In this document: positions 10,717 to 20,671 of the stretch, one piece after another
Numbering within the stretch: the first letter of the stretch is position 1
How the letters are laid out: the number at the start of each line of letters is the position of its first letter
Assembly: GCA_002110485.1 (NCBI GenBank)
Contig: MOWL01000045.1
Span: 620,001-684,000, forward strand
Direction: 5' to 3'
Origin: Emergomyces orientalis
Taxonomy: Eukaryota; Ascomycota; Eurotiomycetes; Onygenales; Ajellomycetaceae
DNA length: 64,000 nucleotides
Position numbers and translations under genes: made by a program
The notes under the pieces: model-generated
Seen by the model: the letters and a program-made list of their open reading frames with translations, nothing else
The model's database searches: none
Told to the model about the DNA's origin: nothing

Positions 10717-12146
10717 TTAACCCTTGGCGACATAGACATCAGACAATACAACCTGTATCTCCCGCAAAAATTTCGACACCTCTTCTTCCGTCCCGACAGT
10801 GATCCTCAGGCATCCCTCACAACCGTACTCTTTCCCCCGAAACCGGACAACAACTCCCTTCGTCTCCGCAAGGGCTTTGTATACCGCCAGCGCCGCTTCA
10901 TTGCATGGCTTCCCGCCGTGTTCAGCTGGCTTATTGAGAATTTCAACGAGCAGGAAATTCGAATCTGTGCCGCCTAGAAATTGTCCAATTCCAGGAACCT
11001 TAGGCAGCTCAGCAACCAGCCGTTCCCGCTGCGCCAAAATCTTCTCCTTATTCCTATTCATGAGCGCAACATTCTTCGGCGCCAGCGCAGCCTTTGCTAA
11101 TGCACTGGTGGGGCTGGAGATATTATACGGAGCCTTCAAACTATTCAACAACTGCGCGATTTCAGGACTCGTAAACGCCATGCCTAATCTGATACCTGCA
11201 AGTCCAAATGCTTTGCTTAGAGTCTGCATTACAACTAGATTTGGCCATTCCGCCACCCATTCCGCAAGACTTGACCCCTCAGGTGCAAAGTCGATGTAGG
11301 CCTCGTCAACCACCACCACACCATTCCACGTTGGATGCTCGAGGACCTTTTGGATATCCTCCTTGCGGATTAGGTTTGCAGTGGGATTCCCGGGGGAGCA
11401 GATGTAGACAACTTTTATAGAAGGGGTGGAGGATAAAGCTTCGTTGATGGCGTCGGGACGAAGGTGAAAATCGTTGGCAGTGTCTAGGGGCACTTTGACG
11501 ATGCTGACGTCGTTTATTTGTGCGCTGACTGAGTACATACCGTAGGTTGGGGGGCAAGTGAGGATCTGGTCATGGCCTGGTTTACAGAAGCAGCGGAGAA
11601 GGGCGTCGATGACCTCATCTGAACCGACGCCGACGAAAAGTCTGTCCGGCGTCAATGTCTGTTGTGTATGAACGTGAGTGTTTCGTAGATTGCATAAGAG
11701 CTGTTTAAGTTCGATTTGATGACTATTTGAAAGAAATATATTTATCAGAATGGGAAAAGAATTGTGAAATATGGACCTGGATTGGGAAGAAATAGTGTGC
11801 TCACGGATCGGGATATCTGTTGAGACCCAGGAAGTCAATATCTGGGGACGACGAATTCTGGCCATTCGTCGCTGGTGCTGTCGACCAACCCTCCTGCATT
11901 CTCCCTTCAGGTGTCAAGACGAGACCAGGGCCATAGGCATTTTCGTTCGCATCTAGTAGGACATTTGTCCCGTCGTCTTTGTAGTCACTGACTCATTATA
12001 TATTAGCTTTTCTTGAGCTTCATTTTTTTTGGGGCTGCAACACAAGGGAGGAAAGCTTACTCTCTTGCACAACGGTATGGCTGCAATTGTAGGATATTGG
12101 GCCTCGCGCATTTTGAGAGGTCGAATGGTAGATTCTTAACTGCCAT
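10717..12146 (-). CDS. HIS5: Histidinol-phosphate aminotransferase
   Basis: PLP-dependent aminotransferase of histidine synthesis, converting imidazole-acetol phosphate and glutamate to histidinol phosphate and 2-oxoglutarate. Exons 12061-12146, 11805-11987 and 10717-11722 fit in phase and give 424 residues. Class I/II aminotransferase features are clear: DANENAYGPG, LNRYPDP, GVGSDEVIDALLR, PPTYGMYS, CSPGNPT, VVVDEAYIDFA and the PLP-lysine motif TLSKAFGLAGIRLG (Lys in SKA). The C-terminus has the arginine-bearing block CLRITVGTEEE. No lesion is present. A perfect TGACTCA (Gcn4/CpcA type) lies in intron 1, consistent with general amino-acid control. Transcribed away from TAM41's 3' end and towards SPT3. 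Confidence 0.96.
11989..11995. promoter_or_regulatory. TGACTCA, candidate CpcA/Gcn4 site in HIS5 intron 1
   Basis: Exact seven-base Gcn4/CpcA consensus in the first intron of HIS5, next to the 3' splice site. A near match (TGACTCG, 12261-12267) lies about 115 bp upstream of the ATG. CpcA regulation of histidine genes is established in fungi; occupancy here is inference. Confidence 0.4.
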
Positions 12147-12568
12147 GGTTGACGCTGGTGGAATTTGGTAGTGAGGATGAGAGAATGAAAAATATTTGGT
12201 GATAGTTATTCGTGCCGTTATCGGCTCTGGCGATAAGCGGCGGGGCGAGATTGAGTTCGGTGACTCGACGCGGGCCATCATCATGCCTACCCGGTCACGA
12301 ACGCACGTCAAACCCTGGTGTATGCATGTATAATCTGGATGTTGTCATTGGAGAATGGAAATAGTAGACAGCTGTTTTGATATTTGTTTTTATCATTGAA
12401 CCAATTGCTTTGCTACATCTATCGTAATATATTGATATATTTTCTATTGTCTCTATCCATTCCCTCTCTATCAACGCCGAATTCTTTCAAGTATGCACAG
12501 TCAGGGCAGTATTAATAATAATATATATAAGGGTGTACAGTTCCCAAAGAAAGTATGTCCAAAGGAGT
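12147..12568. other. Intergenic HIS5 promoter / TAM41 3' side
   Basis: 422 bp between two minus-strand genes. AT-rich from about 12360, with TATA-like runs near 12524-12531. No gene seen. Confidence 0.5.
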
Positions 12569-14193
12569 TTACTCCTTTTTAGAATAGCTGCTTGCGTCCT
12601 CTTGCGCCTCATGTTTGGCGGAGGCGTACTTCTGTTGTTTCTCTCTCATATACCGCAATCCCTTACCAAGGCCAGCGGTGAAAAGACTCTTTATGCTCTG
12701 GCTCGTACTCGGCCACGATATTGTCTTCCTGATCGATTTAGTTGCTTCGTCTTTGAGATGTTCATCCGCAGCAATTCTTTGCTCGAATTTGCCTCCTACC
12801 CGACGATGGACACGTTCTGGGTCTTCGTCGTTATTTTCCTCCATCATCTTATCAAATTCCGCTCTCGGAATTTGGTATCTTGACTGGAACTGGAAGTACA
12901 GCTTTTCGCGGAAGGACTGGGGTAGTCTCCGGACCATATTTCCTCGTTTGAACGGGTCCATATCTTGAGCTAGCCAAGCGTCTACCTCTGGGTTATCCAC
13001 CCAATCTAGGCTGCTGCATTGGGGGTCATTGAAAGTAACATTTGGCAATGTTTCGATCAGGGGCGCATATAGACGACGAAAGTTGGTCATCTGCGAGGAT
13101 ACGATGTTGTTAACCTTACGAGGATCCTCAGCGGCAAAAGACATCCGAGGGTCGCCCAGATAGCTTATACCAGCGATGGTGCTATACAGCTGCTGTTCGG
13201 TAAATTTCGGTGGTAGTAATAGCAGTGCCGCGCGGACTGCTGATAGAAGGTTCACTTGGTTCGCAAGACGAACTTTTGGGTGGTCTCGAAGAATTTTCAC
13301 TGGCTTCTGAAGACGTCCCGCCAGGTAGAGTGAGTCCCAATCGCTAAGGTCTTTACACAGTGTGTCAATATTGACAACCCCGTACTTTATAAGGGTTCCA
13401 TTCACGGTAACGTAGGGGTTGAAGTATACGCCGGCTCCCCATTTTTCTTGGACCTGGGAGACAACATAGGAGCCTAGAGATCCTAGACCAGAGTAGTGGT
13501 CGCGATGTTGGTTCAGGTTGAGCGCATGCCAATGTTGGCTGTACGAGACGCCAAATATAAAATCTATCATTTTCCCACTGTTGCCCTGGCCTGTTTGAAT
13601 GGCTTGTGGAGCGTCCGGGTGGGAACTTTCTACCGGCACTACAGATCTGTTGGATTGCGGGAATACGCCAGAACCGTAGGCGAATGCATATCGGATTGGG
13701 GCTTTGAACTGCCAGAGTATTTGTCGTAGGGCCTCTTTGAACTCCTCATTGATTATCATGTGTTGATTTACTCCGAAGTTTTTTGAGGGTAGCTCCGAAA
13801 ACGTCGAAATTGTGAAGTCTGGATTGTCATACCAATAAGTGCTGGACTTGGATGACGGAATCGATGAGCCGGAGTTTGATGCGACAGGAGAGGCATTCGA
13901 CAGCAAATTCGCATTTTCATGCGCAGCAGCACTAAATCCAGGAGGAGGCCCGTTATCCCTGTCATGCGGGCCGGGAGAGGACTCAGTCGAGAGGAGTCGG
14001 TAGCATTTTGGGTTGCTTCTGGGAAACGATGGAGGGGAAAGGAAGATGCGGAGATGGGACGATGATGCCAGTCGCGGTCGTATCAGGAAGAACTAGTGTA
14101 GAGTGGAGCAAGTGTTAGATTTCGGGAGATTGACAATTTTTTATAGTGTTGAAAGGGAGGGGGGTCTATTACGGGAAGATGGGATGTAGCCAT
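12569..14193 (-). CDS. TAM41: Mitochondrial phosphatidate cytidylyltransferase (CDP-DAG synthase) Tam41
   Basis: Matrix-side inner-membrane enzyme that makes CDP-diacylglycerol from phosphatidic acid and CTP for cardiolipin synthesis; also named Mmp37 for its effect on TIM23 import. The large exon (12569-14092) has no ATG at its 5' end. A tiny first exon (14173-14193, MATSHLP) joins it in phase through a GTAATA donor and a CTAG acceptor, giving 514 residues. The N-terminus is Arg/Ser-rich (RLASSSHLRIFLSPPSFPRS) and fits a mitochondrial presequence. The nucleotidyltransferase signature is FAYGSGVFPQ followed by MIDFIFGV. Later blocks include HRDHYSGLG, WGAGVYFNPYV, IKYGVVN and YLGDPRM, all typical of the Mmp37 family. 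Only the first exon is uncertain. Confidence 0.92.
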
Positions 14194-14634
14194 GTTCGTT
14201 TGGGGGTAAAGGAGGAACAGCACGAGCTGCAACTAGTCAAGCTGGAGGTACCATGGGCATTAAACTTCAATCGATTTCATCGAATCCTGGTCGAATACAA
14301 CAAGCGGAAAATAGAAGCTGCAGAAGACAAGTCTGATATGGTTTCATGGGGAGGGAGAATCGGGAACTGAAGGAGGAAAATGATGTCGGGCTTCAACAAC
14401 ATCTTGGCACGCTAATAACCTAAAGATCACATGACCAAGCGTCATCACCTGACCAATCCACCCCGTCGCGACAAACAACATCCCAAACAAATCTTCGAGC
14501 AGGAGAGTAAACAAACCAGAAACCAAGCCATATTGCGGCCCCAACATATCCATTTAAGTTTTAGATCGATCATTGTCCGATAGCATTGAGTACCCCCATG
14601 TTCGCCTACTACTGAAAAGAAAACCAATTTCGAC
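14194..14634. other. Divergent TAM41/BIR1 promoter region
   Basis: 441 bp between divergent starts. Purine-rich near TAM41 and mixed elsewhere. No gene seen. Confidence 0.5.
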
Positions 14635-17345
14635 ATGAGTGCAATCGGGATGGAGACCGTCGCGGCCCGGTTGGCCACTTTTTACGCTACTCATGAACTG
14701 GCATCAAAAGGTAGAATATCAAACGCAAAGGCTACGAAGCACGTTACTTGGCCTCACGAAAAACCGACACCCGATGAGGTGTGTATTAACGAAAATTTTT
14801 GTGCCTCATTTCCTTCTTTCCGTCCCAATTAACTGACAACTCAAAACCCAGCTCGCACATGCCGGATTCTACTACAGGCCCACGCCACTTAGCCCCGACA
14901 ATGCCGCATGCTTCCTTTGCGAGAGAGCCCTCGATGGCTGGGAAGAAGATGACGACCCGGTTACAGAGCATTTGAAACACTCAAGTGAATGTGGATGGGC
15001 AATTATGATGGATATTGTGCGGCGATCTTCGAACCCAGCGGAAATAGAAGACCCTACAAGCGCCAGAATTGTAGAGGCAAGGAGAGCAACTTTTGCGTCG
15101 ATGTGGCCTCACGACGGAAAAAGGGGCTGGGTATGCAAAACAGAAAAGGTGAGTGCGTTCCTAGAGAGGTGGTTTGGTTTATAATCTGCTAACATAGTAT
15201 TTGTTCCCACAGCTGGTCGAAGCAGGCTGGTATTTTTGCGCTAATGAGGAGAGTGACGATTTTGTAAGCTGCGCTTACTGCAAGCTATCACTGGATGGCT
15301 GGGAACCAAAAGATGATCCTTTGTGAGCAAATCGCGACCTGGCTGCACCCGTCCTAATTCGCTAACAATGGAGCAGCGATGAACATTATCGTAGATCCTC
15401 AGATTGTTCATTTTTTCATTTTGCACTGAAGCAGCCGGCGAAACTCGCCCGTGGAAAGAAGACACGGTCATCAAAGGCATCGCGCCTGTCAACGCAATCT
15501 ATCGCTACAACATTATCTGAAGCGCCTGAGGCTGATTTTGATGACGAAATGGACCACAGTACTCTATCCCAATCAACTAACAAAACTTCAAAATTGACGA
15601 GAAAGACAACCAAATCGAAAGGAAAGAAAGCAAAGTCTAAACAGGGAGATCCAGTTGAAGTAAGTAGCCAAGTAGATATGGAGAGTAATAATGGCGACGC
15701 TCGAGAAACATCCCGGCCAAAGAGAGCAACGAGGGGGAAGAAGAGAAACAGTGATGCGATGAACGAAGCTGAAGAAGTGCAAAATGAAAGGGTTGATGCG
15801 ATTGGATCAGAGCCACCTACGAAAAAACGGACCACGAGGTCAGAAAACACTAACACGAACGGTGCTATAAGCTCAGCCATTCAAAGAGTGGAACTAGCAG
15901 TTGCCGATAAGCAGTCAGTTCATGTGGAGGAACCACCCCCACCGAAACCACGAAAATCAAAGCGAGCTTCTTCAACGACACGAAAACCATCTGCCGCTTT
16001 CAAGGCCTCCTTAAGATCCAAGATTCCTCACGATGCAGAGATTGACACCCAATTAGAGGCGGGTCTCGCTAGGGACATTGAAACTGATGCGAGAGCAGCA
16101 TCTGAAATTGAACAGACAGACGAACACCCGACGAGAATACGGCATGTTTCAACCGCATCGGTTGCATCGGCTCGGCCACCAGCACCAACAGTTATTAACA
16201 CCAGTGATCTTGAAGAGGAGCCGGAGATTAAAGCTCAGAAAGCCCAGCGGAAGAAGAATGTGGGTAGGAAGAAGCCCGCAGCAAAGAAAAATTCCCGCGC
16301 TCACGCTGAACAAGAACCTGCCGACCCAGATATTGATGAAACGGAGAGCATTAAACCTAACCCGAGAGCGGACACCCTACGTCCTGGGCTGGAGGAGAAG
16401 ATATATGACAATGTGGAGATGGAAGACGCAGTTGTCCATAAGGATCAGGAGGACGACAGCCTTATAAATCCCCAGCCGAAGCCTGCACCCAAAAGAGTTG
16501 GGCGACCGAAGGGATCGACTGGTAATTCGAAGAAGTCTAAGCAGCAACCGCAAAGTGAAAGTACTGTTACTGAAAAGGCTGCCCCTCTCTCATCTGATCT
16601 CCATGAATCTCTCATACAAAACAAAACAGGAACCGAAGCTCACAAGAAGGAGCTTAAAATGACAGATACAAGCTCCAAAAGCAAAGATTCACAGGTAGAC
16701 TCAGAAACCCAAAAATCAACTAATGTAGCGCGGAAGGTCGCGTTTAAAGCATTCGGAAAATATGATACGTCATCAAAACGGAATGATGCGCAGCAACGGG
16801 TGAAGTGCCCGGAAATGTTTGAGCGCCCATCGGACCGAATAGTGCAGGTTTCCCACGATCCAATATCAACAAATGCACATGTCCATGAGTCAACGCCATC
16901 TTCATCCCCGCAATCGTCCGATGCAGAAAACCGGCCACCCTCAAGCCGACCATCTAATAGCCGACCCGCCTCGTCTTCTGCTTCCAAGCCTCTAACAGCT
17001 ATTGTACCCCTTGCGACAAGCACACCTACCACTTCACCATCCAAAATACATGACCACTCTGGTCAGCTTGTTACCTCCCATCTATGGAATCCTGTTGACC
17101 CAGAGGAAATTTTCCTCTCGGATTCGGTGAATAAAGGGAATGTGAATATCAATGATCTACTTCACGCAGTAAGAGGGGACTTGACCAGCCCGGAGAAAAA
17201 GATGACCGTGGAAGAGTGGATCATGTGGAATGCGAAGAACGGGGAAACTATGCTCCGAAGTGAATGTGAACGATTGGTTGGCATTTTTGAAAGAGAGGGG
17301 GGGAAAGCCATGATGGCTCTTGAAGGGATCGAATGTACTGAATGA
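14635..17345 (+). CDS. BIR1: BIR-domain protein, survivin/Bir1 orthologue
   Basis: Chromosomal passenger complex subunit that brings Aurora kinase and INCENP/Sli15 to centromeres and the spindle. Exons 14635-14778, 14852-15148, 15213-15322 and 15377-17345 fit in phase, giving 839 residues. Two BIR zinc modules are visible. The first runs from RLATFYATHE through CFLCERALDGWEEDDDP to EHLKHSSECGW. The second runs from RRATFASMWPH through CAYCKLSLDGWEPKDDP to EHYRRSSDC, with the C-x2-C...H...C ligands in place in both. The long middle is Lys/Arg/Ser/Pro-rich and disordered, with AT-hook-like patches such as KRVGRPKGSTG. The C-terminal block MTVEEWIMWNAKNGETMLRS is the helical region conserved in fungal Bir1. 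Length and two BIRs match other filamentous fungi. Confidence 0.94.
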
Positions 17346-17618
17346 TTCAATGACTATCAATTCGGCGTTTTTCGGGGCTGGTTCTTGGGTGAAGACGTTG
17401 GTGGAATTTTTTTTCGTCCGCTTTATAGCAGTTGATTCCCAAGCAGAGCGCCATGTAGTTTAAATGATTTTATTTTAGTTTTCCCTTTTCCCCTGCCATA
17501 AATGTCCAGTATATAAAGCATAGAAAGATAAGCAACCGCAACGCCGGGGTATATAATATATGTGTTTGTGAAATCCAATCCCAGAATGCGAGAAATAAAA
17601 TACAACCACCATTCCATA
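17346..17618. other. Convergent BIR1/SNU23 3' region
   Basis: 273 bp, AT-rich, with both 3' ends. No gene seen. Confidence 0.5.
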
Positions 17619-18269
17619 TTATGAAATAATTCCGAGTCTACCCTCCCAGCTATCCTCCTGTTTAATTCCCCCCTTCCTCCGCTTCTCGTTCCTCTTCCTT
17701 CTCCGCTCCTCCCTCTCTTTCGCCTCTTCCTCCTCCCTCGTCCTCAACCTCTCCCCAAGATCTAACTGGCCCGCCTTCTGCTCCTCCTCCTCTAGCATCC
17801 TCTTTTTATGCGACAACCACCTCAACCTGTGCCGCACGTCCTCTACAGTAGCTACAACAACCTCCCCACTCTGGCCCGTCGCAATTAGATGCTGCTTGCT
17901 ATTCAAATGCTCCACAAACTGTATATTATCTTTGTACGTCAAGTCGCACTCCGGGCAGTAGAACCCTGCCCCGCGACCTCGTTTGCCTATAGCAGACCCT
18001 GCGGGGATAATTGTGGTCTTGCCAACCATTGACGCGACATTTAGCCGCTCAGATCGGGAGCTTGTGGCTTCGAGGGAGCTAAAGTCGACGGGTGCATGAT
18101 ATTTCTTCCCGGCTAGTTTAGCTTCGTAGCGGGCTTTGGATTCTTCTTTCGACTTGGCTTCTTCGACAGCGGCCTTTTTGGTGTATTCTTCGCGATCCCA
18201 TGTTTTGCGGAAGGAAGTGTCTGAGGAAGAGGTCCCGTATGCGGACGCTTTCTTTGGCGGGTCCGGCAT
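17619..18269 (-). CDS. SNU23: U4/U6.U5 tri-snRNP zinc-finger protein Snu23 (ZMAT2)
   Basis: Spliceosomal B-complex protein of the tri-snRNP, acting near the 5' splice site in the nucleus. The single-exon frame gives 216 residues from the ATG at 18269 (MPDPPKKASAYGTSSSDTSF). The pattern FRKTWDREEYTKKA is the typical ZMAT2/Snu23 start. VDFSSLEATSSRSERLN precedes a matrin-type C2H2 finger with CPECDLTYKDN and the histidines of EHLNSKQH. The C-terminal third is a charged helix (LRTREEEEAKEREERRRKR). The frame is open further upstream to 18500, but that part does not resemble the family and overlaps the likely 5' UTR. No lesion seen. Confidence 0.95.
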   Translation of the reverse strand: MPDPPKKASAYGTSSSDTSFRKTWDREEYTKKAAVEEAKSKEESKARYEAKLAGKKYHAPVDFSSLEATSSRSERLNVASMVGKTTIIPAGSAIGKRGRGAGFYCPECDLTYKDNIQFVEHLNSKQHLIATGQSGEVVVATVEDVRHRLRWLSHKKRMLEEEEQKAGQLDLGERLRTREEEEAKEREERRRKRNEKRRKGGIKQEDSWEGRLGIIS

Positions 18270-19066
18270 TGTGAGTAGGAGGGAAATGTGGCTGGATAAG
18301 GGAAAATGGAAATAAAAGTAAAGATATTCCGGAATGTCAATTTTTTTATCCTCAAGAGACAAATATGTTTCCGAGGGTCCTTCGAGTTCAATGGAGGTTT
18401 TCGGAATTGTGGAGGTTTTGGTAAAATCCTTTGAGAAATCACGTATGGTTTGTCGCATCTTATCAAGGTATTTGGCCCCGGAAGGCAAAATATCCATCAC
18501 GTGATTGATCTTTGGTTTCTCAGGCTAGTTAGTGTCTTAGCCTTGCTTAGCGTCCTGCTTCCAGCCATCACCCCCATAGAGCGTGAAAATGCTCCACCAA
18601 CAGGACAGAATTTCCAGGCGATGAATTCTTAGCGATGCTAATGAACCCCTTGCTGATAGCGAAATGTTCCACTCCACTCAATTGAAATATTTTTGCACGG
18701 CAGGCTAGCCCTTTGACAACGAACGCGATGTTTTTGATGCCATATGCAACCTCATAATAACAATAGCACTATGACATTCCCGCTAAATCGACCGACTCCA
18801 TAATTCTGCTGGCTGAAACCTACTCTCGCCGTACTCTGGAGCTTCTGATTGGAATGCCTAAATTCCGTTGAAATGCTGAATTTAGATCCCCAAGCAGGCA
18901 TCGACAAGCCACCACGCCTCAATTGCAGGCAACAAAATATCGAACCAGCAATCTGTATATAAAGCCGCACCGTGTTGTTTTCACGATTTATATTTCTACA
19001 ATATCCAGATATTGAAAACTTCACCCTTACATATATTATTGTTTTTCCACGGTATTATTACTTGAA
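18270..19066. other. Divergent SNU23 / F-box gene promoter region
   Basis: 797 bp between divergent starts, including the TATA box annotated separately. No other gene seen. Confidence 0.5.
18956..18963 (+). promoter_or_regulatory. TATA box (TATATAAA) for the F-box gene
   Basis: TATATAAA lies about 105 bp upstream of the first ATG of the F-box gene, a plausible distance for a fungal promoter. Placement is inferred from sequence only. Confidence 0.45.
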
Positions 19067-19659
19067 ATGATTCACTGCTCCAACCAAATTGCTGCGTCAT
19101 CAAGATCGCCATTCATGGATCTGCCCACGGAGCTTCATGCACAAATCGCATCGTCTCTATCATATCCCGACGCATTGGCATTAAAGCATACGAACACATA
19201 CTTCTACGCGTTTGTCCAAACGGGCCTCGTGCTTAAAATCAACTGGATACTTGAGCGTTGCCAGCTCAAGCTTCGAGTTCCATTCACGAGTTGCGAGTTT
19301 CGCACAGATCAGACGTTTTGCAATCGGGAGATTCGAGAAATCATGGAAATACGACGGCGACATCAGGAATGTAAACGTGGCTCAAAGGGGTGCTTGGTTG
19401 TGGAGGGTTCTAGCTGTGGTGGCCGAACCCCTTTCTGGCTACTAAGGAGCCATAGACTGTTTTTGTGGCGGCGAAAGTGGGTTGAGCTTGATTATTTTGG
19501 TAAGATTCCTGTGTTTGCGTTAACCGCTGGTGGTGCAACGGCATCTTTCCTCTTGCAAGACAGCAATGGTCAGGAACCTGCGCTAATTTCTAAACAGCTT
19601 TAATCATTGGAATTCTTGTGTGCGCCATCGCCATAATGTATGTCCCAGTATCAAGGTAA
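19067..19659 (+). CDS. Small F-box protein with predicted C-terminal membrane tail
   Basis: F-box proteins bind Skp1 and recruit substrates to SCF ubiquitin ligases. Exon 1 (19067-19499) and exon 2 (19598-19659) join in phase (donor GTAAGA, acceptor AACAG) to give 164 residues. The F-box pattern is MDLPTELHAQIASSLSYPD followed by ALALKHTNTYFYAFV. A Cys-bearing basic middle (RRRHQECKRGSKGC) follows. Splicing replaces a longer intronic read-through with the hydrophobic tail ALIIGILVCAIAIMYVP, one residue run long enough to span a membrane, then SR and stop. No LRR, WD or other substrate domain is visible. An alternative start at the Met of MDLPTE (19115) would remove 16 residues. Substrate unknown. 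Confidence 0.7.
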
Positions 19660-20671
19660 GCTTCTCGGGACACCGAATAAGCTTTTGGGGTGTTTTCGTG
19701 CTGAGGAATTCTAGGGTTATTTCATTAAGAACTGATACTGGCTCATTGATGAATTCTACGCTTCTTTCATAACTTCTATGAGTTCAACTTATCGCTAAAC
19801 AAAATTCGGCATCTGGAAATAATTATTTGCGTTAGATTCTTATACCGGATTTGAATATTTTCTGTTTCCATATCATAAAAACCCAGAATTAAAGCAATGA
19901 ATGCATGTCTTTTTCATTTTGCTTCCTTAGTTTGGTGGATTTATTAATGGAGTTTAATTCAAAGTTTTCTTTTGGGTTCAGAGCTGGAACAAACCACAAT
20001 CCGCTCTAGGCCAGCTCAGGGTTAGCGGTTCCTATTCATCTTGGGCAGATACGCTACCAGTGGTGTACCTCTCGGCCGTCCTGTGGATATTTACATTTGC
20101 TGTTCTATTCGGGGCGCAAGAACTACCAAGAAAACCCTGCGTGATGAGATCGATACCGAAATCCCGAAATTCTTATATCTGGAAAATTTGGTTTTACCAT
20201 TAAAATCCGCCAAAGTCAGCATCTTTCGGACGAGTACGCCGAGCTCGACGTCTCTCTGTGCTGGATTGGTAGGCTTCTCTCGAATGAAATTAATGAGGGT
20301 CGGCTTCGAAATTCAAGGCCGAAATCTCGATGCTTTCATAATTATTATCGGTACTAATTGATAAACAACAAAGGTGGATAAGGGCAATAATGACCTGATT
20401 CATGTTTTCGTTCACATTGTCTCGGCATGGAATGCGCATATTTTGCTGGTGGTGGTCCGAAGCCGTGCCAAGATCATCTTCGAGTACCTGATTTTGGCCG
20501 AGGTATTTTCGCGTTTGTGCGGACATAGTCCGATATCTTATCTTACTGTATCTTGTCAGAGTATATGTTCTGATATTTATAATTAAAACCCTGTGGTGTC
20601 TCATGCTTTTCGCATTTTTGGCAGTTTACGGCACACGCATATCCGCAAGTCAATCAATCTACTCTGACACC
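19660..20671. other. Intergenic, AACS promoter side
   Basis: 1.0 kb without a supportable gene. A 106-codon plus-strand frame at 20041-20361 lacks family resemblance and splice support and is treated as chance. Confidence 0.45.
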
